This document shows, piece by piece, positions 40,316 through 49,756 of a stretch of 64,000 bases of DNA (the first letter of the stretch is position 1; the number at the start of each line of letters is the position of its first letter). The notes beneath the pieces were generated by a model. The model was not told the origin of the DNA. It searched no databases and saw only the letters and a program-made list of their open reading frames with translations. This DNA comes from Streptomyces sp. STR69 (lineage in GTDB: Bacteria > Actinomycetota > Actinomycetes > Streptomycetales > Streptomycetaceae). The translations under genes were made by a program, and so were the position numbers. The DNA lies in assembly GCF_024519455.1 (NCBI RefSeq), contig NZ_JALJRY010000035.1, positions 47,046-111,045 on the forward strand, written 5' to 3'.

Positions 40316-41200
40316 GGCAACCACCTCCGGGGGTCCTCCTCACGGCCCGCGCGGCAGCCCTGCTCCCGCACGACCGGGGCGTGCGGTCATCCTGCGCGCC
40401 CAGCGGACGCGGCAACAGAGGCCGACCGGCCCCATACCGAACCAAACGGCAGCTGTCGGTCACGTGGAACAGCCGCTTGTCCACCTGGTGAGCTTCGAAA
40501 CCTCGATGTCGCCCCGCGAGGGTGAGGTGGTGCAGGTGGGCGAAGGCGTGCTCGGCGCGAGCATGGACCTTGCGATGGGAGGCGTTGCGCTCCCCTACTT
40601 GGCGAGCATAGGGCGGGGACGGCCCGGTCCGGCAGTGCCGTGCATCCGTTGCAGGGCCGACCAGCCGAGGCAGGGGCCCGGGAATACCGGGTGTGGCGGC
40701 CGTCGCCCTTTCGTCGGCGATGGCGACGGCCGCCTGCGCGAGGACTCGCGTCCCCCCAAGGCCGCAAGGTCTCGCGCGGGATCGTCCTCATGGCCCGCAG
40801 GGCGTGCGGGAGTGCGCCCCACTCGAACGGGCCGGAGGACGAGGGATCATGGTCCGCGCAATCGTTCGCGAGAGGCGGGTTCCGGTTTCCCCTGGTGGTT
40901 CGGTTGTCTTCCAGGCCCAGGGACAGGGGGCCGGACAGCTGACACTCGTCAGCAGGCTTACTGATACTCGGCAAGCAGGACAGGGCCATACGCTCGAAGT
41001 CCCAGAACGTGGCGGACGGCCCTGACAGCCGGTGTCGGCCGCCACTGAACTCTGGTTCGCACGACGCCGAAAAGCCTGCGCTCAGTGTGACGCCCCAAGC
41101 CGGTTGCCCATCCGCGCGATTCAGCCAATCGGACATTGCTGCCCGGTTACGGATATCTCACCTTCTGGTGGCCGTGGAGTGAGCTGGTCATGATGGGCGC
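40316..41200. other. Degenerate stretch with a transposase remnant
   Basis: Apart from the fragment at 40455-40617, there is no coherent gene in these 880 bp. Several long frames are noise in high-GC sequence. Confidence 0.45.
40455..40617 (-). pseudogene. Transposase C-terminal fragment (IS5/IS4-like), remnant
   Basis: The minus frame reads ARQVGERNASHRKVHARAEH, then AFAHLHHLTLAGRHRG and VDKRLFHVTDSC. The run V-x-A-R-x-E-H-A-F-A is typical of the last catalytic region (E of DDE) of IS5-type transposases of Streptomyces. Nothing of the earlier catalytic Asp residues is found near it. It shows an old insertion. Confidence 0.5.
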
Positions 41201-41596
41201 ATGACGTTGGCCGCGCGTGCACTCACGCAACTGGCAACCTGGCCCGGCCTCACCGAGGCGGAGCCGAGTTGCGTCACCGGCCGCGCGCTCACCTCCGCCC
41301 ACGGCGAGATCGCCCACTTCCATTCCGACCGGGACATTGACCTGCACCTCACAGCGAGGGCCGTCCGACAGTTCGAAGAGCACCTCACGAGCGCCCCCGC
41401 CGTCGTTCTCGTACCCGGCTCGCCATGGGTGACGCTGCACCTGGACGTCGCCGCGGACGTCGATCTGCTCATGACCCTGGTGAGCCTTGCCCTGCACGCG
41501 CACCAGGCACGGCCGGTTCCCGGCGACGGCCCACGAGCACGGTGCAACGATCAACACAGTGCGACACTTCCGCGTGAGAACCTCAGCGGAAGCTGA
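41201..41596 (+). CDS. Luciferase-family (DUF5519) protein
   Basis: A protein of 131 residues from ATG 41201. The typical DUF5519 sequence is TLAARALTQLATWPGLTEAE, HGEIAHFHSDRDIDLHLTA, VRQFEEHL and GSPWVTLHLDVAADVDLLMT, with VSLALHAHQ. The name is historical; no light reaction is implied. It has no membrane segment. The C-terminal 25 residues are not conserved. It precedes a three-helix protein by 27 bp on the same strand. Confidence 0.85.
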   Translation: MTLAARALTQLATWPGLTEAEPSCVTGRALTSAHGEIAHFHSDRDIDLHLTARAVRQFEEHLTSAPAVVLVPGSPWVTLHLDVAADVDLLMTLVSLALHAHQARPVPGDGPRARCNDQHSATLPRENLSGS

Positions 41597-41623
41597 GTCG
41601 CACCCTCCCAGGCAGGTGGCGTC

Positions 41624-41839
41624 GTGGTGGACAGGGCACACGAAGAAGACGCCATCCGCCGAGTCGTGGAGCGCCTTACAAACGCCTTCAGCGCGTCACA
41701 CGACCCGGCCGAGGTCGAAGCAGCCGTAGCCAAAGCCCACGCGTCGTTCGATGACCGGCCCGTACGCGAGTTCGTCCCCGTGCTGGTCGAGCGCAAAGCA
41801 CGGAGCTTCCTCGACAGTCACCCAGCTGACGAAGCGTAG
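41624..41839 (+). CDS. Small three-helix-bundle protein
   Basis: A protein of 71 residues from GTG 41624. It has three helices: HEEDAIRRVVERLTNAFSAS, DPAEVEAAVAKAHASFDDR and VREFVPVLVERKARSFLDSH. The last two match the C-terminal half of the protein at 14379. I infer a small dimerisation domain; its function is unknown. Co-transcribed with DUF5519 gene probably. Confidence 0.75.
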   Translation: MVDRAHEEDAIRRVVERLTNAFSASHDPAEVEAAVAKAHASFDDRPVREFVPVLVERKARSFLDSHPADEA

Positions 41840-42047
41840 GCAGTAGAGCGGGACGGTCGGCCTCGAGAGGCCATCGCCCCTTACACCACCCTCTCGCCGT
41901 CCATCAGTGAACACAACGGCCAACCGCAAGCAGGCATTTTCGGCAGCCCACCTGCCATTCTCCGGCCCTGCCCGGCCAGCTCGCGCCAGGGTGCGGTTCC
42001 GGCTCTGGATGGCACAGCTCGACAAACCTCCGAAAATTGGCCGATAC

Positions 42048-44525
42048 ATGGAGGACTCAGATGTTGCGGACAACTTCATACTCACAGTCATGCAACGCAG
42101 GCGCGTCAGCGCGCGGGGGCGGGAGGGCTACGGCCTGGTCGTGGCGGCGGCTCTCCTCGCCGGCGGAGCGGCCGGTCTGTCCGGAGTGTGGTTGCCCGGA
42201 GTGTGGGCGGCCCTTGTGACAGCGAGTGCCGCTGTGGTGGCCGGCGTGTTCGCGGAACTGGGTGTCACGCGCCATGCCTCAGCTGTCGCCGACTCGGACC
42301 AGTGGCCGAATCTGCTGTACCTGGACAGCGGACGACGACTCCCCGTGGTGAGAACAACGGATCCGATAACGCTCGGTGTGCACCGCGCGGCCAGCGGTCC
42401 TGGTATACCCGCAGATCTGCCCCCGTTCGTCCGCCGGGACATCAGCGACCAACTGGAGGAGTGCCTGGCTCCGGGGCGATTCGTTCTGCTGGTGGGGGAA
42501 TCGACGGCGGGCAAGACCCGCATCGCCTACGAAGCGATGCTCGCGCGGGCGGGGAACTGGCCATTGATCGTCCCCAACGGGATCGCAGGAGTGCCCGCCG
42601 CACTCGACGCGACCCGGACCGTCCGTCGCCCGGCGGTGGTCTGGCTGGACGACCTGGAGAAGTTCCTCGGCAGTGACGGGCTGTCACCCACACACATCCA
42701 GAATCTGCTCCACGGTGGGCGCCGACCGCACCTCGTCCTGGCCACGCTACGAGCCGAGGAGTACACCCGGCTGACGGGCATTGGCCAGGGCCCTCCCGGC
42801 AGCCCTCCGACTGTGGACCGTCGACGCGGCGGCGAGGAGGTCCTGCGGCTGGCCGAGCAGATTCAGCTGGCGCGCGCCTGGTCTCCTCGTGAGAAAGCAG
42901 ACGCCCAGCAGGACATCTACACGGCCGATCCGCGCATCCGCGAGGCCCTGAAGCACATCGACCGGTTCGGTCTCGCCGAATACCTGGCGGCCGGACCCCA
43001 GATGCTCCAGGAATGGTGCAATGCCTGGGCCGTGGGCAACCGTCCGCGCGGAGCTGCCCTTGTCGCCGCCGCCGTCCTCGCACGCCGGTGCGCCATCCAC
43101 CGCTCCTTGCCCGAGACGCTCCTCGCCCGCATCGCCCAGCCCATCCTGGAACAGCACGGCGGCACCAGGCTGCGTCCCGAATCCCTGACGTCGGCCCTTG
43201 GCTGGGCCACCACCCCGGTGCATGCGACCAGCAGCCCCCTCCTCCCGGAGGACAACGACGGATACATCGCGTTCGACTACCTCATCGACGCCCTCCCCAA
43301 AGACCCGCCGCCGGCTGCGGCGCTGGACGCACTCCTCTCGTTCGCCACCGAGGACGAGGCCATCGACCTGGCCGAACTCGCCGGGGGCTGGTGCCGCTTC
43401 GTGCAGGCACGCGCCGCCTGGCAGCGTGCGCTCGGCCACCCTGATCACGAGCGTCGTGCTTATGCCTTGGACAATCTCGCCAGCCTGATCGCCGTGTGGC
43501 GGGGTGACGACCAGGCACGGGACTTCTTGATCAGTACTGAGCGGGAGCGCACCGCACGGCTGGGAGCCGAGCACCTGGAAACCCTGGACGCGCGGCTGAC
43601 GCTCGCCGAATGGACCGGTTGGGGAATCGACGTCCGCGAAGGAATACGGCAGGCGCAGGACCTCTTGCAGCCTCTGCGTAATGTGGGGAAGAGCGGCGCG
43701 GCGCAGCTGTTGCGATGCCGCGGCCTCATCGCAATGAGCCGGGGAAATCTCGGAGAGTGGTGCGCTGTAGAGCCCGAACTGGCCCAACAGATCCAGGAGT
43801 GGGGCACCCTGACGGAAACCGACGCAGCCGAGACGCTGTACAGCATCGTCAGGCATGCCCACTGCCTAAGCCGTATGGGCCGGCAGGACGAACAGATTGC
43901 GCTGTTGCGCGAGCTACTGGACGATCCACGCTTTGTCGGCGCGAAAGACCGCGAAGGCACGCTCGCCCAACTCGCCAACGCACTGCAAGAGGCCGAACGG
44001 TACGAAGAGGCTGCGGAACTGTTCCGTCAACTCCAGCACATAGGAGAAAGTCGGCATGGCGCCGCGCACGGCGCCGCGCTCTCCCCCCGATTCCACCTCG
44101 CGTCCTGTATCGGCCATCTGGGAGATCCCGCGAAAGCTGTCCGCATTCTCGATGACGTCGTGCGTCTGCAAGAGACCACCGGCCACGAGACGGGCGTCAT
44201 CCAGGTGCTCCTGCGCCAGCGGCTCTACACCTGGACCGGCATGGCGGGCGACCCGCACGCCGCCGCCACCCGGCTCCACGACCTGGCCAAGGCGAGCGAA
44301 ACAGCCCTGGGACAACACGCCCACGCCACCCTCGCCTGCCGCAGCCGCGCCGCCCACTGGGCCGCAGCAGCCGGCGACATCCCGCACGGAATCGAGGAAC
44401 TCACCCGCCTACTCGCCGAGTTCGAACGACGCTTCGGCCCCGACGACCCCGAAGCCCGAGCCAGCCGCAAAAGCCTTGACCACTGGCGCACGCACACCCG
44501 GCAAGACCACCCGCCCGCGAGCTGA
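42048..44525 (+). CDS. Membrane-anchored STAND-like NTPase with C-terminal TPR-like repeats
   Basis: A protein of about 825 residues from ATG 42048; the frame opens at 41907 and the start is uncertain because no clear ribosome site is seen. Two adjacent membrane segments near the N-terminus (GYGLVVAAALLAGGAAGLSG, GVWAALVTASAAVVAGVF). The P-loop is FVLLVGESTAGKTRIAYEAM (about residue 150), with a Walker B VVWLDDLEKFLG. A helical middle part and a repeat region (ALQEAERYEEAAELFRQLQH, HLGDPAKAVRILDDVVRLQE) form a TPR-like solenoid. This plan fits signal-transduction NTPases that sense a ligand by the repeats. Targets are unknown; the Asp-Asp Walker B suggests active ATP hydrolysis. Confidence 0.8.
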   Translation: MEDSDVADNFILTVMQRRRVSARGREGYGLVVAAALLAGGAAGLSGVWLPGVWAALVTASAAVVAGVFAELGVTRHASAVADSDQWPNLLYLDSGRRLPVVRTTDPITLGVHRAASGPGIPADLPPFVRRDISDQLEECLAPGRFVLLVGESTAGKTRIAYEAMLARAGNWPLIVPNGIAGVPAALDATRTVRRPAVVWLDDLEKFLGSDGLSPTHIQNLLHGGRRPHLVLATLRAEEYTRLTGIGQGPPGSPPTVDRRRGGEEVLRLAEQIQLARAWSPREKADAQQDIYTADPRIREALKHIDRFGLAEYLAAGPQMLQEWCNAWAVGNRPRGAALVAAAVLARRCAIHRSLPETLLARIAQPILEQHGGTRLRPESLTSALGWATTPVHATSSPLLPEDNDGYIAFDYLIDALPKDPPPAAALDALLSFATEDEAIDLAELAGGWCRFVQARAAWQRALGHPDHERRAYALDNLASLIAVWRGDDQARDFLISTERERTARLGAEHLETLDARLTLAEWTGWGIDVREGIRQAQDLLQPLRNVGKSGAAQLLRCRGLIAMSRGNLGEWCAVEPELAQQIQEWGTLTETDAAETLYSIVRHAHCLSRMGRQDEQIALLRELLDDPRFVGAKDREGTLAQLANALQEAERYEEAAELFRQLQHIGESRHGAAHGAALSPRFHLASCIGHLGDPAKAVRILDDVVRLQETTGHETGVIQVLLRQRLYTWTGMAGDPHAAATRLHDLAKASETALGQHAHATLACRSRAAHWAAAAGDIPHGIEELTRLLAEFERRFGPDDPEARASRKSLDHWRTHTRQDHPPAS

Positions 44526-44936
44526 ACGAGCGGCTGCGGCGGGCCTTCCGGGCACCGCCCGGAGCCGGACCATCCCGCAAGCCGATTCGTGGGTACGCTG
44601 CCCTGCCCGGCGTCGCCGACGCCGAGCCGCTGTCGAACTGTCGGCGTGCCGTACCCCCGCTGTCCACAGGTTGTGACGATCCGCCAGCCCTGTCTCTCAA
44701 GCGCCAGTCTCGGCGGAGAAGAGCGCGATGCGGCTGTCCTCCTTGTCGATGACGTGGCCTTCGGTTAGGACCTTGCTCGGGATGCCTGCGGACGTGACTC
44801 AGTGCTCAGTCGCATACCGCGCCCCTGCGCTCCGGTGACTGCGAGCCAGCAGCGCCGGCCTCACGGCCTGGAGGCGGTGTCGGAACCCTGAACCGTGGGG
44901 TGCACCGGCCCGGCCCGGCGTACCCCACGAGAAGGC
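44526..44936. other. Gap of 410 bp, nothing supported
   Basis: No gene, repeat or regulatory signal of note between the STAND-like gene and the MFS remnant. Confidence 0.4.
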
Positions 44937-45156
44937 TCACGTGGAGATTGCCGCGGCGGAGTCGGTGGAGTCGCTGGTATCCGGTGCTCCCGGGCGGACG
45001 AGCAGGCCACAGAGAACGGCGCCGACGGCGAAGATGGCTCCGGCCCAGGCGAAAGCGGTGGTGTAGCTGTGGATCGCGGCATTGGCGAGGGCATCGGGGG
45101 TGGGGGTCCTGCCCTTGGTGTAGCTGCCGGCGGCATCGGCGTGGACGATGCTGAGC
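44937..45156 (-). pseudogene. MFS transporter C-terminal remnant
   Basis: The minus frame contains VHADAAGSYTKGRTPTPDAL and the last transmembrane helix TTAFAWAGAIFAVGAVLCGL followed by LVRPGAPD. That is the end of a DHA2/EmrB-type multidrug efflux protein, while the other 11-13 helices are absent. It meets the adhE remnant at about 45156. Confidence 0.65.
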
Positions 45157-45631
45157 AGGGCAACCCCTTCCTCGGCATCGTCCACGCCATGTCCCACACC
45201 CCTCGGCGCCACCTTCCACCTCGCGCACGGCCGCACCAACGCGGTCCTGCTGCCCCACGTCATCCGCTACAACGGCACCGTCCCCACGAAATTGACCGGC
45301 TGGCCCAAGTACGAGAACTACCGCGCCCCGGAACGCTTCCAGGACATCGCCCGCACCCTCTCACTGCCCGCCGCCACCCCGGCCGAGGGCGTCGAATCGC
45401 TCGCCGGCGCGGTGTAACGCCTCCGCACAGCGGTCGGCATCGAACCGACGTTCAAAGCCCTCGACGTCGACGAGCGCACCTTCCTCCACCCACTGCCCCA
45501 GCAGGCGCTGAACGCCTACGAGGACCAGTGCGCCCCCGGCCAACCCGAGGATGCCCATGCTCGACGACATGCAGCACCTCATGCAGGCGGCCTACTACGG
45601 CAACGACGGCGACCACCGCTCGGACCACTGA
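45157..45631 (+). pseudogene. Iron-containing alcohol dehydrogenase (AdhE C-terminal part) remnant
   Basis: The pieces read GNPFLGIVHAMSHT, then, after a one-base insertion, LGATFHLAHGRTNAVLLPHV and YENYRAPERFQDIARTLSLP, a stop at 45415, then TAVGIEPTFKALDVDERTFL, and after another shift MPMLDDMQHLMQAAYYGN to the stop at 45631. These match the end of AdhE in order, including the His-rich iron-binding area. Two frameshifts and a stop show decay. The rest of adhE is missing. Confidence 0.8.
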
Positions 45632-46084
45632 CGAGGACTGAGCCGAGAGCAGACCACAGAAATGCTGGAAAGAGGGCCGAAGGAGGAGAACCGCAGGACG
45701 CTCCTTCCCGGAACACGGACCGTCCGGACCTCCCTCAAGGCCCGGCGAGAGAGTGACGCGGCGTCAGCCCAAGCCGTCCTCGGCAGCGCGCCACCCGCTC
45801 CGGCGGGCCAGGGACGCGAAGAGCTCACGGATGTACATCCGACCGACGAACTCAGGCCCCGGCGCCCCGGCTGCGCCGGGCGCTCCGCTCATGCGGCTGA
45901 GCATGACTGCTTGGCGGCACCCCTGCCTCACAGCCTTACCCATCAGAGCGCCTGACCAGCGACGCAACGTACCTGACATTCCATCAGAACGAGCGTCAAA
46001 TGAGCGTCACGAGCGTCATTTCGGCGTCAAGATATCGCCCGTAACGCCCACACCGCACATAATGCGCACGCACAAAACCGCAGG
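45632..46084. other. Gap of 450 bp, nothing supported
   Basis: No convincing gene. The RNA methyltransferase ends at 46085, so part of this may hold its terminator. Confidence 0.4.
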
Positions 46085-47413
46085 TCAGGACAGCTTGGCC
46101 ACCGGCTCAAGGATCGCGACACACTCCACATGATGAGTCATCGGAAACAGATCGAACGCCCGCAAAGTCCGCACCCGATACCCCCCGTCCCGGAAATACC
46201 CCAGGTCCCGAGCCAACGCCGCCGGATCGCACGCCACGTACGCGATCTTCCGCGCCCCCAGTGACGACAGGTGCTCCACCGTCTTCTTCCCGGCTCCCGA
46301 GCGAGGCGGGTCGAGGACGATCAGGTCGACCTCGCTGATCCCCGTCTTCGGGAGCACGCTCTCGACCTTGCCCTGCTCGATCCTCACCCGCTCGAACCCG
46401 GCGAGGTTGTGCCGCGCGTCCTCGACCGCGCGCTTGCCGGACTCGATGCCGAGGACCGCGCCCTTGTCGCCGAGGCGGTCGGCGAGGGCGCCCGCGAAGA
46501 GGCCGACGCCGCAGTACAGATCCAACGCCATGTCGCCCTTGCGCGGCAGCAGGCCCTGCATGACCGCCTTGACGAGGGTGTCCGCGGCCATCGGGTGGAC
46601 CTGCCAGAAACCGCCGCTGCCGACGCGGTACGTACGGCCGTCGGCGCGCTCGCGGACGAACGCGCGGCCGTGGACGCGGTGGATGCCGCCGTCGTGCTCC
46701 TCGACGCGCATGACGGAGACAGGGCGGTCGAGTTCGACCAGGGGGAGGCGGGCTCCCGGCCTCGGCTCCAGAATCACCATGCGGTCCTGCGAACCCGTCG
46801 CCGCGATCACGTCCACCGACGCCATGCCGGACCAGTCGCGCTCCTCGATGCCCAGCTCGCTGACGCCCGGCGCCGCGATCATGCAGTGCTCGACCGGCTC
46901 GACCTCGTGCGAACGGTGCCTGCGCAGACCGGCGTTGCCGTCGACGTCCACCGCGTACTGGACGCGTGTGCGCCACTGCGGTACCTGGCCCGCGGGCAGC
47001 TTGTCGCCCTCGGCCGGCATCACCGTGCCGTCCCAGCCGGCCTCCTCGGGCGTGAGACCCGCGAGCCGCTGCAGCTGCTCGGCGATGACCTCGCCCTTGA
47101 GGCGACGCTGGGCGCCGGGCTTCGCGTGCTGCCAGTCGCAGCCGCCGCAGCGGCCGGGGCCGGCGTAGGGGCAGGGCGCCTCGACGCGGTCCTTGGACTC
47201 CTCCAGGATCGTCACGGCGTCGGCCCGCAGGAACCGCGCGCCCTCCTCGCCGTCGGTGACCCGAGCGATCACGCGCTCACCGGGCAGCGTGTGCCGGACG
47301 AACAGCACCTGGCCCTCGGCCGTACGGGCGATGCAGTGCCCGCCATGGGCGACGGGGCCCACCTCGACCTCGTACTCCTCCCCCACCAGCGATTTCTTCG
47401 GTTCTGCCTGCAT
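46085..47413 (-). CDS. Class I SAM-dependent RNA m5U methyltransferase (RlmD/TrmA-like)
   Basis: A protein of 442 residues from ATG 47413. The N-terminal TRAM domain (EEYEVEVGPVAHGGHCIART) binds RNA. A four-Cys Fe-S motif lies in APCPYAGPGRCGGCDWQHAK. The methyltransferase domain has MALDLYCGVGLFAGALADRL, LIVLDPPRSGAGKKTVEHL and the catalytic Cys in KIAYVACDPAALARDLGYF. It methylates uracil C5 in rRNA or tRNA; which one is not decided. No operon partner. It is in a conserved core part of the chromosome. Confidence 0.92.
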   Translation of the reverse strand: MQAEPKKSLVGEEYEVEVGPVAHGGHCIARTAEGQVLFVRHTLPGERVIARVTDGEEGARFLRADAVTILEESKDRVEAPCPYAGPGRCGGCDWQHAKPGAQRRLKGEVIAEQLQRLAGLTPEEAGWDGTVMPAEGDKLPAGQVPQWRTRVQYAVDVDGNAGLRRHRSHEVEPVEHCMIAAPGVSELGIEERDWSGMASVDVIAATGSQDRMVILEPRPGARLPLVELDRPVSVMRVEEHDGGIHRVHGRAFVRERADGRTYRVGSGGFWQVHPMAADTLVKAVMQGLLPRKGDMALDLYCGVGLFAGALADRLGDKGAVLGIESGKRAVEDARHNLAGFERVRIEQGKVESVLPKTGISEVDLIVLDPPRSGAGKKTVEHLSSLGARKIAYVACDPAALARDLGYFRDGGYRVRTLRAFDLFPMTHHVECVAILEPVAKLS

Positions 47414-47531
47414 GGCGGGGTGACTCCACAACGTCAAAGGGGGAACGGCCGGACAACAGCCCACCAGTCTACGTGGGCCCTGCCCGACCGCTCACCACAA
47501 AGCCGTCCCGGCCGGGACCAGCTGGTCCCGG

Positions 47532-49583
47532 CTAGAGCTTGGACTTCGGAGCCTCGCTGGGCCGCTCCTCCGCCGGCCCCCGCCGCACCGCACCCGGCGC
47601 GCTCCACTCCTGCCGCTTGCGGGCCCGGTTCTTCGCCGCCTCGGAGGACTCCAGCTGGTACGGCACCGACGTCACCATCACGCCCGGCGTGAACAGCAGC
47701 CGGCCCTTCAGCCTGAGCGCGCTCTGGTTGTGCAGCAGGTGCTCGTACCAGTGGCCCACGACGTACTCGGGGATGATCACGGACACCGCGTCGCGCGGCG
47801 ACTCCTTCCGCAGGCTCTTCACGTACTCGATGATCGGCCGCGTGATCTCCCGGTACGGCGAGTCCAGCACCTTCAGCGGTACGTCGATCCCGCGCCGCTC
47901 CCACTCCTCGCGCAGTGCCTTGGTCTCCGCCGGGTCCACGTTGACGCTGAGCGCCTCCAGGGTGTCCGAGCGCATCAACTTGGCGTAGGCCAGGGCCCGT
48001 AGAGCCGGGCGGTGGATCTTGGAGATGAGGACCACGGAGTGGACGCGGGACGGGCGGAGGCTGTCGTCGCTCGGGCCCTCGGGGGCCGCGATCTCCTCGG
48101 AGACCCGGTCGTAGTGCTTACGGATCGCGGTCATCGTGGCGTAGAAGATGCACATGCCGAGCAGCGCCACCCAGGCGCCGTGCGTGAACTTCGTGACCAG
48201 GACGACGACCAGCACCAGGCCCGTGAAGAACGCGCCGAAGGTGTTGATCGCGCGCGAGCGGACCATGTGGCGGCGCTTGGCCGGGTCCTTCTCGGTGGCG
48301 AGGTGGCGGTTCCAGTGCCGGACCATGCCGGTCTGGCTGAGGGTGAACGACACGAACACGCCCACGATGTACAGCTGGATCAGGCGGGTCGAGTCGGCGC
48401 CGTAGATCGCGATCAGCAGGGTGGCCGTACCGGCGAGCAGCACGATGCCGTTGGAGAAGGCCAGGCGGTCGCCTCGGGTGTGCAGCTGGCGCGGGAGGTA
48501 GCGGTCCTGGGCGAGGATCGAGCCGAGCAGGGGGAAGCCGTTGTAGGCCGTGTTGGCGGCCAGGAACAGGACCAGCGCGGTGGCCGCGGCGAGGACCACG
48601 AACAGGAAGCTGCCCTTGCCGAACACCGCCTCGGCGACCTGGGAGATCACCGGGTTCTGGACATAGCCGGAGCCGATCGCGACGCCGTTGTGGAGGAGGT
48701 CGGTGGCCGGGTTCTCGGCCATGCGGACCTTGGTGGTCATGGCGAGGGCGATGATTCCGCAGAACATCGTCACGGCCAGCAGGCCCATCGCCGCGAGGGT
48801 GGTCGCCGCGTTCTTCGACTTGGGCTTGCGGAAGGCCGGGACGCCGTTGGAGATCGCCTCGACGCCGGTGAGGGCGGCACAGCCGGAGGAGAAGGCGCGC
48901 AGCATCAGGAAGACCAGCGCGAAGCCCGCGAGGCCCTGGTGCTCGGCCTTGATGTGGTAGTCGGCGGTCGGCGCGCGCATGGTGTCGCCGAGGACGAGTC
49001 CGCGGAAGGCGCCCCACGCGATCATGACGAAGACGCCCGCGACGAAGACGTAGGTCGGGATCGCGAACAGCGAGCCGGACTCCTTCACCCCGCGCAGGTT
49101 CATCAGTGTGAGGAGGACGACTACGGCGACCGCGCAGATCACCTTGTGCTCGACCACGAAGGGGATCGCGGAGCCGAGGTTCTCGATGCCGGAGGCGATC
49201 GAGACGGCGACGGTGAGGACGTAGTCGACGAGCAGGGCGCTGGCGACGGTGAGGCCGGCCTTGGGGCCGAGGTTGGTGGTGGCCACCTCGTAGTCGCCGC
49301 CGCCGCTGGGGTAGGCGTGGACGTTCTGCCGGTAGGAGGCGACCACGGTGAACATCAGCACCACGACCGCGAGCGCGATCCAGGGGCTGAAGTGGTACGC
49401 CGACACGCCCGCGATGGAGAGGACCAGCAGCACCTCGCCGGGCGCGTAGGCCACGGAGGACAGCGGGTCGGAAGCGAAGACGGGGAGTGCGATGCGCTTC
49501 GGCAGGAGCGTTTCGCCCAACCGGTCGCTGCGCAGCGCGCGCCCGATGAGGATGCGCTTGGGCACGTCGGTCAGTTTGGACAC
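47532..49583 (-). CDS. APC-superfamily permease, KimA-like potassium transporter
   Basis: A protein of 683 residues. About 12 transmembrane segments, starting LPVFASDPLSSVAYAPGEVL, with VHAYPSGGGDYEVATTNLGP typical of APC transporters of the KimA/YdaO type. The C-terminal cytoplasmic 200 residues have VLISKIHRPALRALAYAKLM and VIIPEYVVGHWYEHLLHNQS, a USP-like domain seen in KimA, which is a high-affinity K+ importer. The GTG start has no normal ribosome site; a strong hairpin ends 4 bp before it (49587-49620). It is divergent from two TrkA genes, consistent with K+ handling. Amino acid transport is the alternative. Confidence 0.85.
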   Translation of the reverse strand: MSKLTDVPKRILIGRALRSDRLGETLLPKRIALPVFASDPLSSVAYAPGEVLLVLSIAGVSAYHFSPWIALAVVVLMFTVVASYRQNVHAYPSGGGDYEVATTNLGPKAGLTVASALLVDYVLTVAVSIASGIENLGSAIPFVVEHKVICAVAVVVLLTLMNLRGVKESGSLFAIPTYVFVAGVFVMIAWGAFRGLVLGDTMRAPTADYHIKAEHQGLAGFALVFLMLRAFSSGCAALTGVEAISNGVPAFRKPKSKNAATTLAAMGLLAVTMFCGIIALAMTTKVRMAENPATDLLHNGVAIGSGYVQNPVISQVAEAVFGKGSFLFVVLAAATALVLFLAANTAYNGFPLLGSILAQDRYLPRQLHTRGDRLAFSNGIVLLAGTATLLIAIYGADSTRLIQLYIVGVFVSFTLSQTGMVRHWNRHLATEKDPAKRRHMVRSRAINTFGAFFTGLVLVVVLVTKFTHGAWVALLGMCIFYATMTAIRKHYDRVSEEIAAPEGPSDDSLRPSRVHSVVLISKIHRPALRALAYAKLMRSDTLEALSVNVDPAETKALREEWERRGIDVPLKVLDSPYREITRPIIEYVKSLRKESPRDAVSVIIPEYVVGHWYEHLLHNQSALRLKGRLLFTPGVMVTSVPYQLESSEAAKNRARKRQEWSAPGAVRRGPAEERPSEAPKSKL

Positions 49584-49586
49584 AAC

Positions 49587-49620
49587 AGAGGATCGTAGGC
49601 CTTCGAACAGGCGATCCTCT
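49587..49620 (-). promoter_or_regulatory. Hairpin in the leader of the KimA-like gene
   Basis: AGAGGATCG and its complement at 49612-49620, with an inner GCCT/AGGC stem. It ends four bases before the GTG start and would cover the ribosome-binding region. It might be a DNA operator as well. Confidence 0.55.
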
Positions 49621-49756
49621 ACTCGCCACCTGCCTGAGCCCTGTCATCTGCCTCACGGGTGAAATCGATGACGAGTGGAGTTGCGGATTCCGTCGGGAGT
49701 GACGACTCCGTGTCTATATGACAAAACCCCGCTCCCGTCGCCCTCCTGGAGGTTCC

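Noticed and set aside
40387..41136. A 249-codon minus-strand frame
   Set aside because: No family likeness and no ribosome site; it overlaps the transposase remnant in another frame.
47532..49583. ydaO-type c-di-AMP riboswitch before the KimA-like gene
   Set aside because: The leader has only about 170 bp to the divergent gene and does not show the conserved riboswitch core; only a simple hairpin is seen.
48012..49598. A 528-codon plus-strand frame inside the KimA-like gene
   Set aside because: Composition of His, Asp, Gly and Glu typical of antisense reading; the minus strand has 12 membrane segments.
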